Below are positions 50,669 through 63,725 of a DNA stretch of 64,000 nucleotides, one piece after another. Every line of letters begins with the position of its first letter. Position 1 is the stretch's first letter. The stretch covers positions 98,863,086 through 98,927,085 of the forward strand of contig CM050650.1 of assembly GCA_027574665.1 (NCBI GenBank), in the 5' to 3' direction. The stretch is from Rhynochetos jubatus. Its lineage: Eukaryota > Chordata > Aves > Eurypygiformes > Rhynochetidae. The position numbers and the translations under genes are program-made. Below the pieces are notes generated by a model. That model was not told the origin of the DNA and did no database searches. It saw only the letters and a list, made by a program, of their open reading frames with translations.

Positions 50669-50960
50669 AAATGTTGGATGGAGAGCACAGCCTTTCCCAT
50701 GTCAGGGCACAGCAGCAAGGACTCCCCATGGAGGGCCTAGCAGGGCAGGACCAGGGCCTGTCCCACCGCCCCAGCCAGGAGTGGGGCAGCCCCAGCCCCT
50801 GGTATCCAGCACTTCCCTGGGGATGGGCTGAGGCAGGGCCTGCCTGAGGTGTGGGCCCGCAGCTGGGCTGCACCGCTGCAGGGGCCGTAGCTCAGCCAGG
50901 GGCCAGAGGCGAGAGCACCAGCAGCTCCCTGACGACAGGAGTCACGCTGTCTTTGAGCAG
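50669..50960. other. GC-rich stretch beside a truncated CR1, unrecognised
   Basis: This stretch is rich in cagg, ccccagcc and gggcctg words and starts exactly where the CR1 at 50515-50668 ends. It may be unrelated intron, or a GC-rich repeat I do not know. No open frame in it resembles a known protein. Confidence 0.35.
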
Positions 50961-53900
50961 AACATGAGCACAGACAGCCAAACCCTGTACTCTCTGAGCC
51001 CTGGCACCATGGCTGAGAGGCCTTTTCTGGTTGTCATTGGGAACAGACATAGTACAGGTCCAGCATGATGCCTACAGTCAGTCATCTGTGAGACAGTGAG
51101 ATGTCACTGTCCAGTTCCAGGTGACAGCGGACTAGAGTGGCAGGTTTTAATTACCTCCTTTCCAGTCATAAGTGATTTCTTTAAATCTCAGTTACGCATC
51201 AACTTCAATCCTTCAGGAAATTGCTGAAGCCGTGGAGGGCTGGGCAAAGTGCTGGGCTCTGAATCAGTTGCCAGCGGGTAGGGAGCCTCTCCCTTTGGCA
51301 GGACTGACAGCCTGCCTGCTCTTAACAGCAGGTGAGAATTGTTTCATCGGGGCTGTGGGTAGCAGTCTCCACTTTTTTCCTATCCCAGCATGTTTTAGTG
51401 CAAGCCAGCGAAGTTTTTGTGATGCAGAACTGCAGGAATAGTGTTGCATTTGCCGTGGCTCCCTGCTTCCCACAAGGTGCATGGGAGAAGCAGGATAAGG
51501 CTGACATTTCCCTGGCGTGACTGCAGTTCTCGCTGCAGCATCTCGGTGGCTGGGTGAGCCAGGTTCCATGTCGCCATGCTTTGCGTGCGCCTGCTGCCGT
51601 GCTGGCAGTGCTTTGCTTTTGGTGCCGAGCCTGGGGACACGGGCAGCGTGCAGGCGTCGGATCACACGCACTCTAACTGGTCTCCTGCTCTCCAAATGCA
51701 GGGCTTTGTTTTCCTTCCTCTCAAGCAACAAGGGTTGGGGTTGTCAGAGCTTTTTGTAAGGGCCTTCAGTCACTTTCTCTCTGGCTTCTATAAAGAGTAT
51801 GAATGAGTTTCCTGTGATTTTGCAGTGTATCAAGGAAAGTAATTTTGTGAATGACAGAAATTAGAGAAAAACTTACTCTGAGATATTTGACTCCATATAC
51901 AACTTGAACTGTTTTTTTTCCCCTCCAAATTTAGGAAAATGTAGTTTGTTTTCATGTGAGAAGGTTGCAGATGTTTTCAGCCGGTTCCAGCAGTCTGTGT
52001 TTATAATTGAAGATTACTCAGCTAAACTTTTGAAGAGTATATAAAGCTTCCACTTTAAAACAGCCTGTACATGATTAAATCCTTGGGAAATGAGTAGGTC
52101 TCCACACCAGCCTCAACAACTGCCTCCACTGCAGGCCCTGGATTTGGCTTTTCATGCTGTTACTCTGCATGAGTATTTGTTCTTTCTATGAAAGTATATG
52201 AACATTCTTTCTAGAAAACTTAAACGTTGGTTGTAGTACTGACCACTAACAGGTTTGTTAATGGCATGATTTAATTTAAATAAATCATCTTTCAGACTCT
52301 TTTTTTGAACCTCCACACCTTTCTCTGTGTGCTCAAGTCCATTAGCAAAAGCTACAGGTATGCCCAGGAGATTTGAGAATATTCTTTGTGTCATCTATTA
52401 CATAATTGGCCTCTTATAGCTTAATTTTTCATTGAAGACGTGTGTTGTTTGCTTCAGTGTGTTGTGTTGGAAGAAATGTTTCTTCAGGCGGTTTAAAAAG
52501 GACGTGGTGTTTCTTTCATACCATCACATCGTACGCAGCAAAACCCTGTAAGCCAGGCTTCAAAGGTGGAGGCTGACTTCAATCAGTGTGTAATGACCAG
52601 GTTTTCCCAGAGATACTGCCATCTACACACCGGGGTCTTCATTTTGCAGCTTGATTGTGTATTTCTAGTCACTACACTGTGGCACTGCATGACAGGGAGC
52701 TCTTGATTTGTGTTTTCATTTTCTTACGTACAGGCCTTTTGCCCAGGAAGAAACACTCTTTGTTAGAACTGTATCCCATTGTTAAAATATCTAGAAAAAC
52801 AGTTGTTGTCTATAGAGGATGAAGGCTACTCGTCTTTCATTAGGAGTTGCATGCCAGATTAGGGCTAATAATCTAAATTATGAATCTACCTTAACTTTGC
52901 ACATACATTTATTTTAAAGCAAACCAAGTAAAAAAGTTGCACCACTGTTAACAAATTGCTTTTGTCAGACATGCATGCTTTTTGTAACGATGCCTGCGCT
53001 CCTTCCTACATTTTATTTTTGTGTTCTTGCAGTTTTTACAACAAAGAGGCAATTTTGCTTTTAACATTTACAGAAGAATTTCTAGCAAGAGCAGTGTGTT
53101 CTTGTGTAACCAGATAACAGCATTTAATGAGTAGCCCCGGTGGTGCCTGTGGGGTGGAAAAGAGCGTCTGTTGAGGAAGCACTGCAAGCTCAGTTCCCAG
53201 ATAAAGCCCTATTTTTGTAAGATCTATTCTCAGGTGTTACATCTGTTCTTGTGGATGAAGCGGGTCCAGCCCCTGCTCTCTGGGCCTGTGGGTAAGCAGT
53301 ACAGCAGGGCTCTACCTGCGTGGCTGAACTCTCCCCTCTGAACTCTCCGCCTCTCGAGAGCAGTCCTGGGTCAGCGTTGTCCCCCGAACCGGGCTCGTGC
53401 GTGGCCCGGACGTCTGTGAGTTGCAGCGGGCCGTGGTCATGCTATGGGACTAGCAATTACAGAGTCATGAGTCCTTGATCTGGGCTTCTGTACGTTTTCC
53501 TCAGGCATGACCGGTTATGGCTGGATTTTTAGGTGAATTTCAGCAGCCATACAAAATGGGAAAGACACTGGTTAGGAAAAACAGTGGATAAACTGTGTTT
53601 AGGTGAGGCAGCAGTCTGACAAGCAAGCAGGGCTGCAGTATACACACAGAGGGTTTGAGACAAGAAAACAAGCCAGGTTATTGCATGTAATGCTATACCA
53701 AGGCTTGCCGAGACCACATGCAGACAGTTGTCTGCACATTCTGGCATCACCGAACAAGAAGGATAAGTATTAGAAATGCTGCAGGGAGGGAAAGGGGTGA
53801 TAGGATACAAAGGGGAGCATTCTGAGCACACGTTTGAAGAAAAATGTCTTTCACTGTATTGTTAAAGATTCGTAGGGATCCGTTCCAAAGGAGCCTTTGC

Positions 53901-55174
53901 TACTGGCAAACTTTGTGCAAGACCTTACGGGTGCTTGTAGTTTTAAGTTGCATACAGTTCATGGAGAGCAAGGAGAAAATGGCTGTTAGCCCCAGATGGA
54001 AGAGAAATAGAGGCTGACAGTGAATGCAGCCCAGAAAGAGTGTAGGTACACTGGGTGCTTGATGTGAGAGGAAGACTTGTAGAAGCTGCATCAAAGAGTA
54101 TGTCCCCAGAGGAAGGAACACTGCTGATAGCTCCATAAATGAGTGAGAGACAAATTTTTCAGGGTCACAACACTTTTCATTTGAAATATTACTATAACAA
54201 CTCCATGTTCTTCCAGAATTGCTAAGCAGATGCTTTTTGGAGTGTGGTATAGCAGGGAGCAAGCTAGATTGTTGCCTGCTAAATAACTGTTCTGGTTTAG
54301 AACAAGCTGTTTCAGCCTTACCCAGGATGATTTGCCGTGTGTGTTTAGTTAGCTGAACACTAAGCTCCTTGCCGGCAGGGCGTGTGGCATCCCTCTGATG
54401 TTAAAACATGTTGCAGATGATCAGGTACTGACATGAACACATTCCTTAAGGGGAGGGATAGCGATGCCTCAATTTGCAGTAACATGCTGAATACCCTCGG
54501 GGAATGAATGAGAAAGAAACTAAATATTACACAGTGTCAAGCCTTAAAATGCTAGGGGATATATTTTAAATAAAGAGATTAGCTGGGTCTGCTAGTTTTG
54601 GCTTGCCGTTTTGCAGCTCATAATTTATTGTTACCCAGCTTTAACCAAAAGAAAATGTGAGTTTGGTTGCATCGCCCCCCCCCTCTGCCTCAGTGCTCAG
54701 AAGCTGGTTGTTACCGTTTTCAACACTTTTTGTTATGCAGAAGAAACAAACTTGGCATTAAGAATTGGCAATTTGGAAAAAGATAAACAACATTTAGGAT
54801 GATTAAAAATATTGACAAGCAGACATGCTTTTAATGTTGTTTGCCTGAGTATGCATATATGTCTAACTAATGGGTTTAGAAATAGCAAGTAACCTCAGCT
54901 GCAGTTTAATTGAATGCACTCAGAACATTTTTGCCATGGCTCTTGGTAAAGGTTATATTAAAATAGTACTGGAAGCAGGCCTGCAATTTTAACATCTTGT
55001 GTTGTGGTGGTGGTTAGACATAGTGGGTATTAGATGGAAGACTTCCAGGCAGTTGGGTTGATTAATTTCAGATCTGGACTTAAAGTGATCCCTGTGTATG
55101 GTGTACTGGATTGCTAAGTACTGCTAAGTAGCAGCTGAATGAAAGAGGAAAGTTTTCTTTTTGCAATAAATAAA

Positions 55175-55341
55175 TGTCCAGAGAAGCTGTGGATGTCCCA
55201 TCCCTGGAAGTGTTCAAGGCCAGGCTGGATGAGGCTCTGAGCAACCTGGTCTAGTGGAGGGTGTCTCTGCCCATGGCAGGGGGGTTGGAACTCGATGGTC
55301 TATAAGGTTCCTTCCAATTCAAACCCCTCTGTGATTCTGAT
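55175..55341 (+). mobile_element. CR1 LINE 3' end fragment
   Basis: A plus-strand CR1 end runs from gtccagagaagctgtgg to cccctctgtgattctgat. It carries the full 3' tail but only about 165 bases. It is sense to DST. Confidence 0.93.
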
Positions 55342-57674
55342 AACTCAGGAAAAAATATATCGGGCTGAAGTCAAAGCTTTTCTCTTGCTTAGGCCAAGTG
55401 GGACTTAAGTTGAAAAACAAAGCTTAGGTTTGAAAGGCCATTTCTTTATTCAGGTTTCACATCTCTTACTATGTGATCTGTAAAGACCAGGACACCTGAG
55501 AGTGTCAGATATCTTTATTCAGGAGGATCTGAGCAGTGGTGACATATGCATCCGTGATAAATCGGACAGGGAGAAGTCTTGGTCTTCTGGCGATGCCTTT
55601 GGCAAATTTGTGGCACACGGAGACCCTTATTGCCTCCGAGGGTGGATGGCACGAGGAGCCTTTGGGAAACCTTTTCAGCTCATTGCGGTCCCTCACCCTT
55701 CTTGCCTGTTGGTAACCGTATTAATCCCATCGGGAAGCTAGTGTGTCAGGCAGTTGCTCCTGGGGTCTGGAGGGAGTTTTCTTAGGGAACCGAAGAGCAA
55801 AATCATTTTGTTGGGTTTCTTCATTGTCTTTTTGGTATTCAAACACTTCAAGGAAAGGTATGTTATTTATAGTTATTTCTGTATACTGCACAGTGTGGGT
55901 TGAAGTTAATGGCTACGAGCCTTTTTCCTAATTAAATTTTCTCATATGCAAAAAATTGTGAAGTTACTATACCATTACTGGTTTTGTAATGACAAAAACA
56001 TCTAGTATTACAAAGGGGTTGTAAAATCTGGTTTTAAAGCTGGTGAAAGGACTGACAGGTATCCTTTCTAGTTTCACTCGTGTATACTGAACTTAAAATC
56101 TACATTGCAAACTTAGTGCCAAGTTGCGATTACTGTTCCTTAGGCATGGCCAAAGCTGAACTCGACATTTAACTAATAGGTCTTTGATGTTACAGTGCCT
56201 CAATTGTGCCTTTATCCAAATCAGTTGGTATGGCAGGTTACAGGTAAAATTCTGCTGTGCTAACAAAGGTGGGGCAGGAGGCTTCAGTAGGTTTATTAAA
56301 CTCAGTGCTTGTCACATCAAGGACAAGCATGGTAGAAGTAATGAGCTGAAGTAGCTGTGTATATTGTTAGGGGCTAAATGAATAAGTTGGGGCACCCGAG
56401 GGCTGCTTTTTCCTTATTTTTAGTGCAGTTAAAACATTTATTCGTTTTCTATTGGAAGTTTTGGTAGAGCATGTTGGGATGTCTGAAGAATAGACATGAA
56501 ATGTATCTGTAAACAGTGTGTCCTTGTTACAGTATTTCCAGCTCACCATCACTTGCAATCGTTTTTTCAGATTCATTCATCGTATCTGAAAATTTGTATG
56601 AAAAATTATGAAAAAGATCCACAAAGGAGAGCTGAAGAGTTCAGATCACATGAGAATTTTTCAGCTCTTGAGGGAATGAAAAGGCATTATTGTTCATCTT
56701 CAGAGAGGCATTGAATGAAATCTGTAGAGGCACATAAAATAATGAATAGTACAGGCATGCCTGTCATACCAACACGAGAGAAGACAAAACCAAAAAGAGT
56801 GTACAGATCATAATGATCATGTGAAATACATTACAACAGTGTGTCACTGAGGCCGCGGACCTGTGGAGCTTGAGAAAAGAATTTGCCATGCACTTGAACA
56901 AACAGTATGCAGCGCTGTAATCAGCAGCATGCTTTCTGGTATACCGCCGTTGTTGGGATAAAACCTTGCTAGGCTGACAGTTTTCAATTAGAAAACTGTT
57001 TGCATTTTCCCTGAATTCTGAAGTGTTGTCTAGCATCAGTGATGACGCTGCTTAGCGTCACCCAGGGGTTTGATATAGTTTTTGTGTCACCATGTCATGT
57101 GTCAGTTGAAGATGTTACTGTAAAGTCTACGGTTGAATGGTCATTTTAGTCTCATAGTTGACATTACATGGAATATTTTCCATCTCTCTCCCCCCAAAAA
57201 AGATATTTCTGAAAAGTAGACAAATATTTATGGAAATTACTTACAATGATTTGTATGAGTTGGCCAAGATAAAAGGATTTCATGCAATACTTTTCACCTA
57301 CTTTCACCTTTAAACTACCAGTCAAGTGCTGAATAATGAGCTACCAGATAATGAGTGCCAGTCTCAAAGCATGCATGTTCAGTGAGACAGAAGCTTCAGA
57401 ACAGCTTTACAGTTATCTAAAATTCTGCCCAGTATGGTCAGTGGGTTTTGGCTCACTCTGAAGTAATTCTATTTCAGCATAGTTTCCTAGATAGGTTGTG
57501 CTGTATGTGTTGGTCAGATTTCCATCAACTATAATGAAATACATATAGACACTTACACATAGACACCTAAATTTAGGTGTCTGGACCTGAAGCTGAATCT
57601 CGCCTCTTGTCACTTTCCTCATCCTAATATACATGTAATAGGGAACTTGTGATCTTGGGAAAGTATGAAAAAAA

Positions 57675-58662
57675 CCATAGAATGGTTTGGGTTGGAAGGG
57701 ACCTTAAAGACCATCTAGTTCCAACGCCCCTTCCATGGGCAGGGACACCCTCCACTAGACCAGGTTGCTCAAAGCCTCATCCAGCCTGGCCTTGAAGACA
57801 GCCAGGGATGGGGCATTCACAGCTTCTCTGGGCAACCTGTTCCAGTGCCTCACCACCCTCTCTGTAGAAATTTTTTTTACTTCTATCTAATCTAAATCTC
57901 CCCACTTTCAGTTTAAACCCATTACCCCTTGTCCTGTCACTACAGGCCCTTGTATAAAGTCCCCCACCCAGCTTCCTTGTAGGCCCCTTCAGGTACTGGA
58001 AGGTGCTATAAGATCTCCCCAGAGCCTTCTCTTCTCCAGGCTGAATAAGCTCAACTCTCTCAGCCTGTCCCCATAGCAGAGATGCTCCAGCCCTCTGAGC
58101 ATCTTCGTGGCCTCCTCTGGGCTTGCTCCAACTGGTCAAGATCCTTCTTATGTTGAGCGCCCCAGAGCTGGACAGAGCACTCCAGGTGGGGACTCATGAG
58201 AGCAGAGTAGAGGGAGAGAATCCCCTCCCTTGACCTGCTGGCCATGCTGCTCTGGATACAGCCCAGGATACGGTTGGCTTTCTGGGCTCCCAGCACACAC
58301 TGCCGGCTCATGTCCAGCTTTTCATCCCCCAGTACCCCCAGGTCCTTCTCCTCAGGGCTGCTCTCGATCCATTCTCCTCCCAGCCTGTACCTGTGCTTGG
58401 GATTGCCCCGACCCAGGTGCAGGACCTTGCACGTGGCCTTGTTGAAGTCCATGAGGTTGGCAGTGACCCACTTCTCCAGCCTGTCCAGGTCCCTCTGGAT
58501 GCCATCCCTTCCCTCCAGTGTGTTGACCGCACCACACAGCTTGCTGTCGCCAGCAAACTTGCTGAGGGTGCACTCGATGCCATCGTCCATGTCACTGATG
58601 AAGATGTTGAACAGCACCGGTCCCAGCACCGACCCCTGTGTAACGCTGCTCGTCACTGGTCT
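57675..58662 (-). mobile_element. CR1 LINE, longest copy in the window (RT palm to tail)
   Basis: The copy spans about 990 bases. On the minus strand an open stretch of about 200 codons (58656 down to 58060) encodes [29 protein letters not shown] and downstream ORF2 sequence such as [19 protein letters not shown]. The RT metal-binding block reads FAGDSKL where the copy at 4235 reads FADDTKL. One catalytic Asp position is therefore Gly, and the element is inactive. Its left end is the CR1 tail (ccatagaatggtttgggttgg). The 5' part is missing. Confidence 0.96.
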
Positions 58663-59559
58663 CCATACTTAAAACTGTCAAATCTTTCTCTGTTCTCTCT
58701 CGTCACATCTGGCTGAATCTGTTAAAAAGAACCAAAATCATTCAGCATGAAAGTTAGCGTCTTCAGTTACATATCCTGTGAGTGCTTGAAGCTGATTACT
58801 GATGATCAGACCTGTGTGTGTATTATTTCATGGAAATCTTTTATGGGTGACTCCTGTCAACAGTTTTGTAACTGCAGGTTAAAAGTCCTGCCTGTGCTTT
58901 GACTGACTGTTTCCTCTGAAGGACAGATGCAGACAGTTCTTCGGTTAGATACTCTGTCACACTTATGGCCATGATGTAGCTTCCCTCTTCCATTTTCTAG
59001 CTTTCCTACTCAAAATGTTTGTGAATTGTGTGCAGAATTACCCATCTAGCAGACACGTGAGCCCAAGGACCAGTGCCAAGGAGCTTCAGGCAAAAAAATG
59101 TCACCTGGTTAAGGCAGGACATTTGGTTCAAACCTTACTTTTGCCAGTTGTAAGTGTTGGTATGGAAACAAGTGCTCACATTTCTGTGCTGAGATCTGAG
59201 ACTGAAGGGTTCTTTCCCAAAATAGAGAAAGAAAGTCAGTGAAGCTAGAAAAATGGTAGGCGTTATTATATAGTAGGTTAAATAATAAATAGATTTTGCT
59301 TCATCATCTCACTTGTAGATTTCCTGGGAAAGTAACAGGGGAGATATGTTAGCATAGATAGAGCTAAAATTTCTGTTTTACCCAATGTTTCCTATCTTCC
59401 AGTTCCTTTCTTTGCGATCTTTCTACTGTTAACCAAAATTTCTAGAGTTGATGGTAATATATTTGTATTGCTCCCTCTGAAGTATGTGTCGAGTCCAATC
59501 AGTTTAAGAAGGCTCTCTATTCTTGTCTCTTTCTTTTTTTTAAATTTATTTTATGACTG

Positions 59560-59720
59560 TGTATTCTGGCATGGTCATTAATTTGTTTCAGTAGTCCTCC
59601 CATCCCTGAAAAATGCTTGAGTCTTTCTGGCATCCGTCATTTTCCATTGTCTGTGAACAATGAAGCAAAGAATTTGTTTAATTTTTATAGGCATTTTCTA
59701 ATGCCATTAGTGGAAAAGCT
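59560..59720 (-). mobile_element. Probable ancient CR1/L3 relic (region before the RT)
   Basis: On the minus strand, 59681 down to about 59640 reads LNKFFASLFTDNGK. This resembles the conserved LNAFFASVFT block that precedes the reverse transcriptase in CR1 elements. The flanks are too decayed to define ends. The call rests on this one peptide. Confidence 0.5.
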
Positions 59721-62700
59721 AACAAAACTTCAGTGATGTGTACACTTCACTCTGCATCTTCAGTCATGTTTTCTCTGAGAGTTCTGCCTGAAACTCACTC
59801 TGTTAATATTTCTGCTCAACACAGGCCAAGAAAGAAATACACTTTTAATGTCAGGTATTAGTAGGGTAGCATCCAGAGTTTTGACTGAAACAGAGTTGTG
59901 CAGATTAAACAGTTTAGGTGGTTCATGGGGAATAACTTTAGGTTTGTCAGTTAGCCTCCTGAACCCGTTAACAGTATTCTCATGTGGATATTACTCAGGT
60001 ATATATCTATATTTTAATCAAGTTAAATATCGCTGTAACTTGGGCAGCTGTCATTCGGTAACACTGAAGAGAAGGATGTGATTTCTTCATCAATGGCTGG
60101 CAAAATAAAAGTGCAGTTAAATATCTTTTTCCCACTTTGAAATATCAAATGCCCTTCAAATCTAACCTCTTTTTTTAATGGGCAGATACTATAGGTGCTA
60201 GTTTGGATCTTGAACTGTTTCACTAGGTATTAGGTTCTTGCTATGGGAAAATCTGCATGTGCCTAACTTTATTTATTATGATTTCAAGGTGTCTTTGCAG
60301 AGTAGAAAGCTTGCATTTGATCCATATAACTTGTGTTACAAACCCCTTCATTTCTTGATGCTGTTCCACAGATACTGTTCACTTCCTTCTCTTTGTAGTG
60401 CTGGGTATTTGTTTTCTTGAACTGATCGTCATTTTGTCAGCTTCCTAATTGAAGTGGTATTAATCACACCTTTTTTTTCCCCTGACTTCTGATACAAATT
60501 ATGTCTAATTTCTAACACCTACACTAAGATCTCCAGTGGCAGGCACCAGTCCCTCTATAAATGCAGTGATTAATGACTTGCCACGTAGAAGCCAAACCCC
60601 TTGACTTAGGTGCGGCTGCAGCAGAAGCATCTCCTTTGCATGGAATGTTCCAACTGGGCTGGTGTTTGGGATGTTTGTGTGTGTGTTTTGATGGCAGGCT
60701 CCCAGGCCACTGAAAAATCTACCGTAAGATGACTCACAATATTATGACAGAAGGTAGAGTCATCGTCTTTTACTTAAAAGGCATTTAATTTAATTTGTTC
60801 TTGACTGTGTCTAAAACCACTTAATAGTGCTGTGCAAATTGATATCAAATATATTTATAATCCATGACAAATAGTGTCTACAAAACTTGTGTATTTTCTC
60901 TTAGCCTTAAAAATGAAAATGTTTGCCATGGTGGATGATGCTTTTAAATCCAGTGTTTAGCTCAGTTAAGATTAAATAAATATGGATTAGAAGGACACTC
61001 ATCACAACAGCAATTTAAGCAGTTAATACTATTGTAGTATTTCAGAATTCAAAGGAGAAATGAAATACTAACGATACTGGAAAATATGTATCATACATCC
61101 CCATATCACTCCCTGTGCACAGTCGCTGCTCACTAACGCTGAATTCCCTTGATTCTTTGGAGAAGGTTGGTGATCGGTAATCACAGCAACTGAAATCCGT
61201 GTATTCATGCTCAAATGCAAATTCCCACGTACCGACTTGGTGGGCAGTTATCTTTGCAAGCCTACAGCAGATAAAAATTACTTTAATATTGTGAAAAAAC
61301 AGAGAGGAGCAGTGTGGCAATTAGTGAATTCTTGGGCAGTGGTTTTTGGATGCATTTTTCTGGTATTAAAAATGTCTTTTACTGAGCTGGGGGAGGTAAA
61401 CTCCTTTTTCTGTGCCTTTGCAACGTATTCCTGTACTATTTGGGAGGAGGAAAGGGTGACCTGTGAAGGGTGGAGGCCCCAGGCCCCTGGCAATGTGCAC
61501 TGCCCATCGCCAATACCAGGTGCTTTTGCATTGAGTCATAATATCTGGCTTTTCCCTTTTAAAAGCCATTGGTGGTGTTCCCAGTCAGCTGTTGAGCCTT
61601 CATCTGCCTTAGAAAACCAAAGGCAAGCACTATCAAGGCAGACAAATGCTGTCTTCTGTAGTGTTTGCTGGTAGATCGAGACTTCAGATACATACAGACC
61701 AGTTAATCTAGGTTGGTGTGCTACGTGTGAAGTGTACGATTAACTGAAAACAGTGGTATTCACTGCCAGTTTCCCTCGTTCTTAAAGGGAGCTGGAATAA
61801 CCCTGTGATGGTAGGAGATGCCAGGATGGGGAAGTCTGTTGAAAAGGGGAGGAGGCATCTCACAGAGTGGGCTTTTCTTCAGCTGGGGGGTGAAGCCACA
61901 GCAACAAATTAAAATGATGTATTATGCAACAGCAGTGGTTTTTATTGATTTTTACCTTTTTACCTGGATCACTGTGAGAAAAACCTTACCTGTTCATGTA
62001 AATGAGAGTTGTATTCTAAGGAGATTCTTGTGTCGGTGGCTCTGCAGCTTGCCAGTCATTTTCTGGGAATAGTCACAGTTTATACAACAACTTGTCCTTT
62101 CTTGTTCTGGGAGCTGGCAATCAAACAGGCAGTGTGAGTGTGTCTTGGGCTGTTTTTATCAAGTGTGAAACAAATGTAAAGAAGACGGGTGAAAAAAACC
62201 CCAGACCAACAGTGTACACTTCCAGAAAGCTGCTTCTTTCGTCAAAACCGTGCTGTGAAAGCCATCTTTATTATTCATGCCATCTCCGTTGTGTCCGAAA
62301 TCGGAGACTGGAGTGCTCTGTTTCCTTTTCTAGTACTGTCTTCTATTTTTCATGGATTTTCAGTGCTGCTGAGAGTCGCAGATCATACTGGTTTCGTTGC
62401 ATTGTTTTCACTGCACTGAAATTCAGCGAACAATGGCGTGAGCGTGATCATGCTCCCACTAAGCATATTGGAAGTGGAAAGTCCCGCTGGTTTAGGAGGA
62501 TTAAGTTTCTTTTTACACCGCTTAAGTTTTATTATTAATTAAGTGTTCTCTCAAGAAATAATAGGTGCAGTTTTATTATCTATTTTGTAGACTGGTGCTC
62601 TAAAGAGCATAAAGGAGCCAGTGATTCTAAGTGACTGAAAAGAAATACATTTTTATTTACAGTATCCTTGTAGTTAGTTCAAAGAAAAGCGTGTATTGAG

Positions 62701-63056
62701 TTTCCCAAAGTTAATACCGTTTTGTGGCACAGGGAATTTGTGGTGTTGCCAAATGAAATGTTATCGCTCGTTTTGAACAATGCGATATGTAACAGTTCTA
62801 TTTTTCTCTCTCTTTTGCAATTATTTAAAGCTTCTGCTAGGTAAAACTAAGAAAATAGTCTCTCTAGAAACAAAAATGAGAAAGTTTAAGGACTGAATTG
62901 TTCCCTGAAGCTTACATGCCATGTTTTTTTTCTTTCGGAGTTTCGTGGGTTTTTTTTTTCTCCTATGTGGATCTGTTTTTCAGTAGCCTAGGTTTTTATC
63001 AGCAAAGGTTTATGACCCTTGTGACTCTAGTTGGCTTCAGTGGGATGAGTTTTTAG

Positions 63057-63725
63057 AATCATAGAATGGTTTGGGTTGGAAGGGACTTTAAAGACCATCT
63101 AGTTCCAACCCCCTGCCATGGGCAGGGACACCCTCCACTAGACCAGGTTGCTCCAAGCCTCATCCAGCCTGGCCTTGAGGACAGCCAGGGATGGGGCATC
63201 CACAGCTTCTCTGGGCAACCTGTTCCAGTGCCTCACCACCCTCTCCGTGAAGAACATCTTCCTGATATCCAATCTAAATCTCCCCTCTTTCAATTTAAAC
63301 CCATCACCCCTTGTCCTGTCACTACAGGCCCTTGTAAAAAGTCGTGGTCGTCCCCCCCCCCCCCCCCCCCCCGCCCCCACCCTCGGCCTCAGCTTCCTTG
63401 TATTGCTTTCTTCCAATACCTGCAGGTATTGGAAGGCTGAAGGCTGCAGTAAGGTCTCCCCGGAGCCTTCTCTTCTCCAGGCTGAACAAGCCCAGCTCTC
63501 TCAGCCTGTCCCCATAGCAGAGGGGCTCCAGCCCTCTGAGCATCTTTGTGGCCTCCTCTGGACTCGCTCCAACCATTCGATATTCTTCTTAAGCTGAGGG
63601 CTCCACAGCTGGACACAGCACTGCAGGTGGGGTCTCACGAGAGCAGAGTAGAGGGGGAGAATCCCCTCACTCGAACTGCTGACCACAGCTCTTCTGATAC
63701 AGCCCAGGATATGGCTGGCTTTTTG
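63057..63725 (-). mobile_element. CR1 LINE, 5'-truncated, with a poly-C run
   Basis: The reverse-complement CR1 tail (aatcatagaatggtttggg) starts at the left, and the copy ends near gatacagcccaggatatggc. A run of 21 C's at 63352-63372, followed by gccccc, occupies the site where the copy at 21194 also has a poly-C run. Minus-strand ORF2 remnants include [13 protein letters not shown]. Confidence 0.95.
63352..63372. repeat. Poly-C run inside CR1
   Basis: Twenty-one C's, then G, then more C-rich sequence, ahead of agcttccttgtat of the minus-strand CR1. Read length and base calls here are likely to be unreliable. Confidence 0.9.

Noticed and set aside
51264-51731. 155-codon open frame on the minus strand with two overlapping frames
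   Set aside because: It lies in moderately GC-rich DNA, where stop codons are rarer. Several frames are open at once, which argues against real coding.
53900-54262. 120-codon minus-strand open frame with hydrophobic stretches
   Set aside because: The hydrophobic runs follow from pyrimidine-rich DNA on that strand. No family match or regulatory context is present.
56571-56711. Exon-like open stretch after acceptor gttttttcag
   Set aside because: The preceding DST exon ends two bases into a codon. Joining it here would hit a stop within a few codons, so it cannot be the next coding exon.
61207-61674. 155-codon open frame on the plus strand
   Set aside because: It has no domain, no convincing splice sites and a random-looking composition in intron.
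62092-62538. 148-codon open frame on the plus strand
   Set aside because: It resembles no protein family I know and has no splice context compatible with the DST phase.
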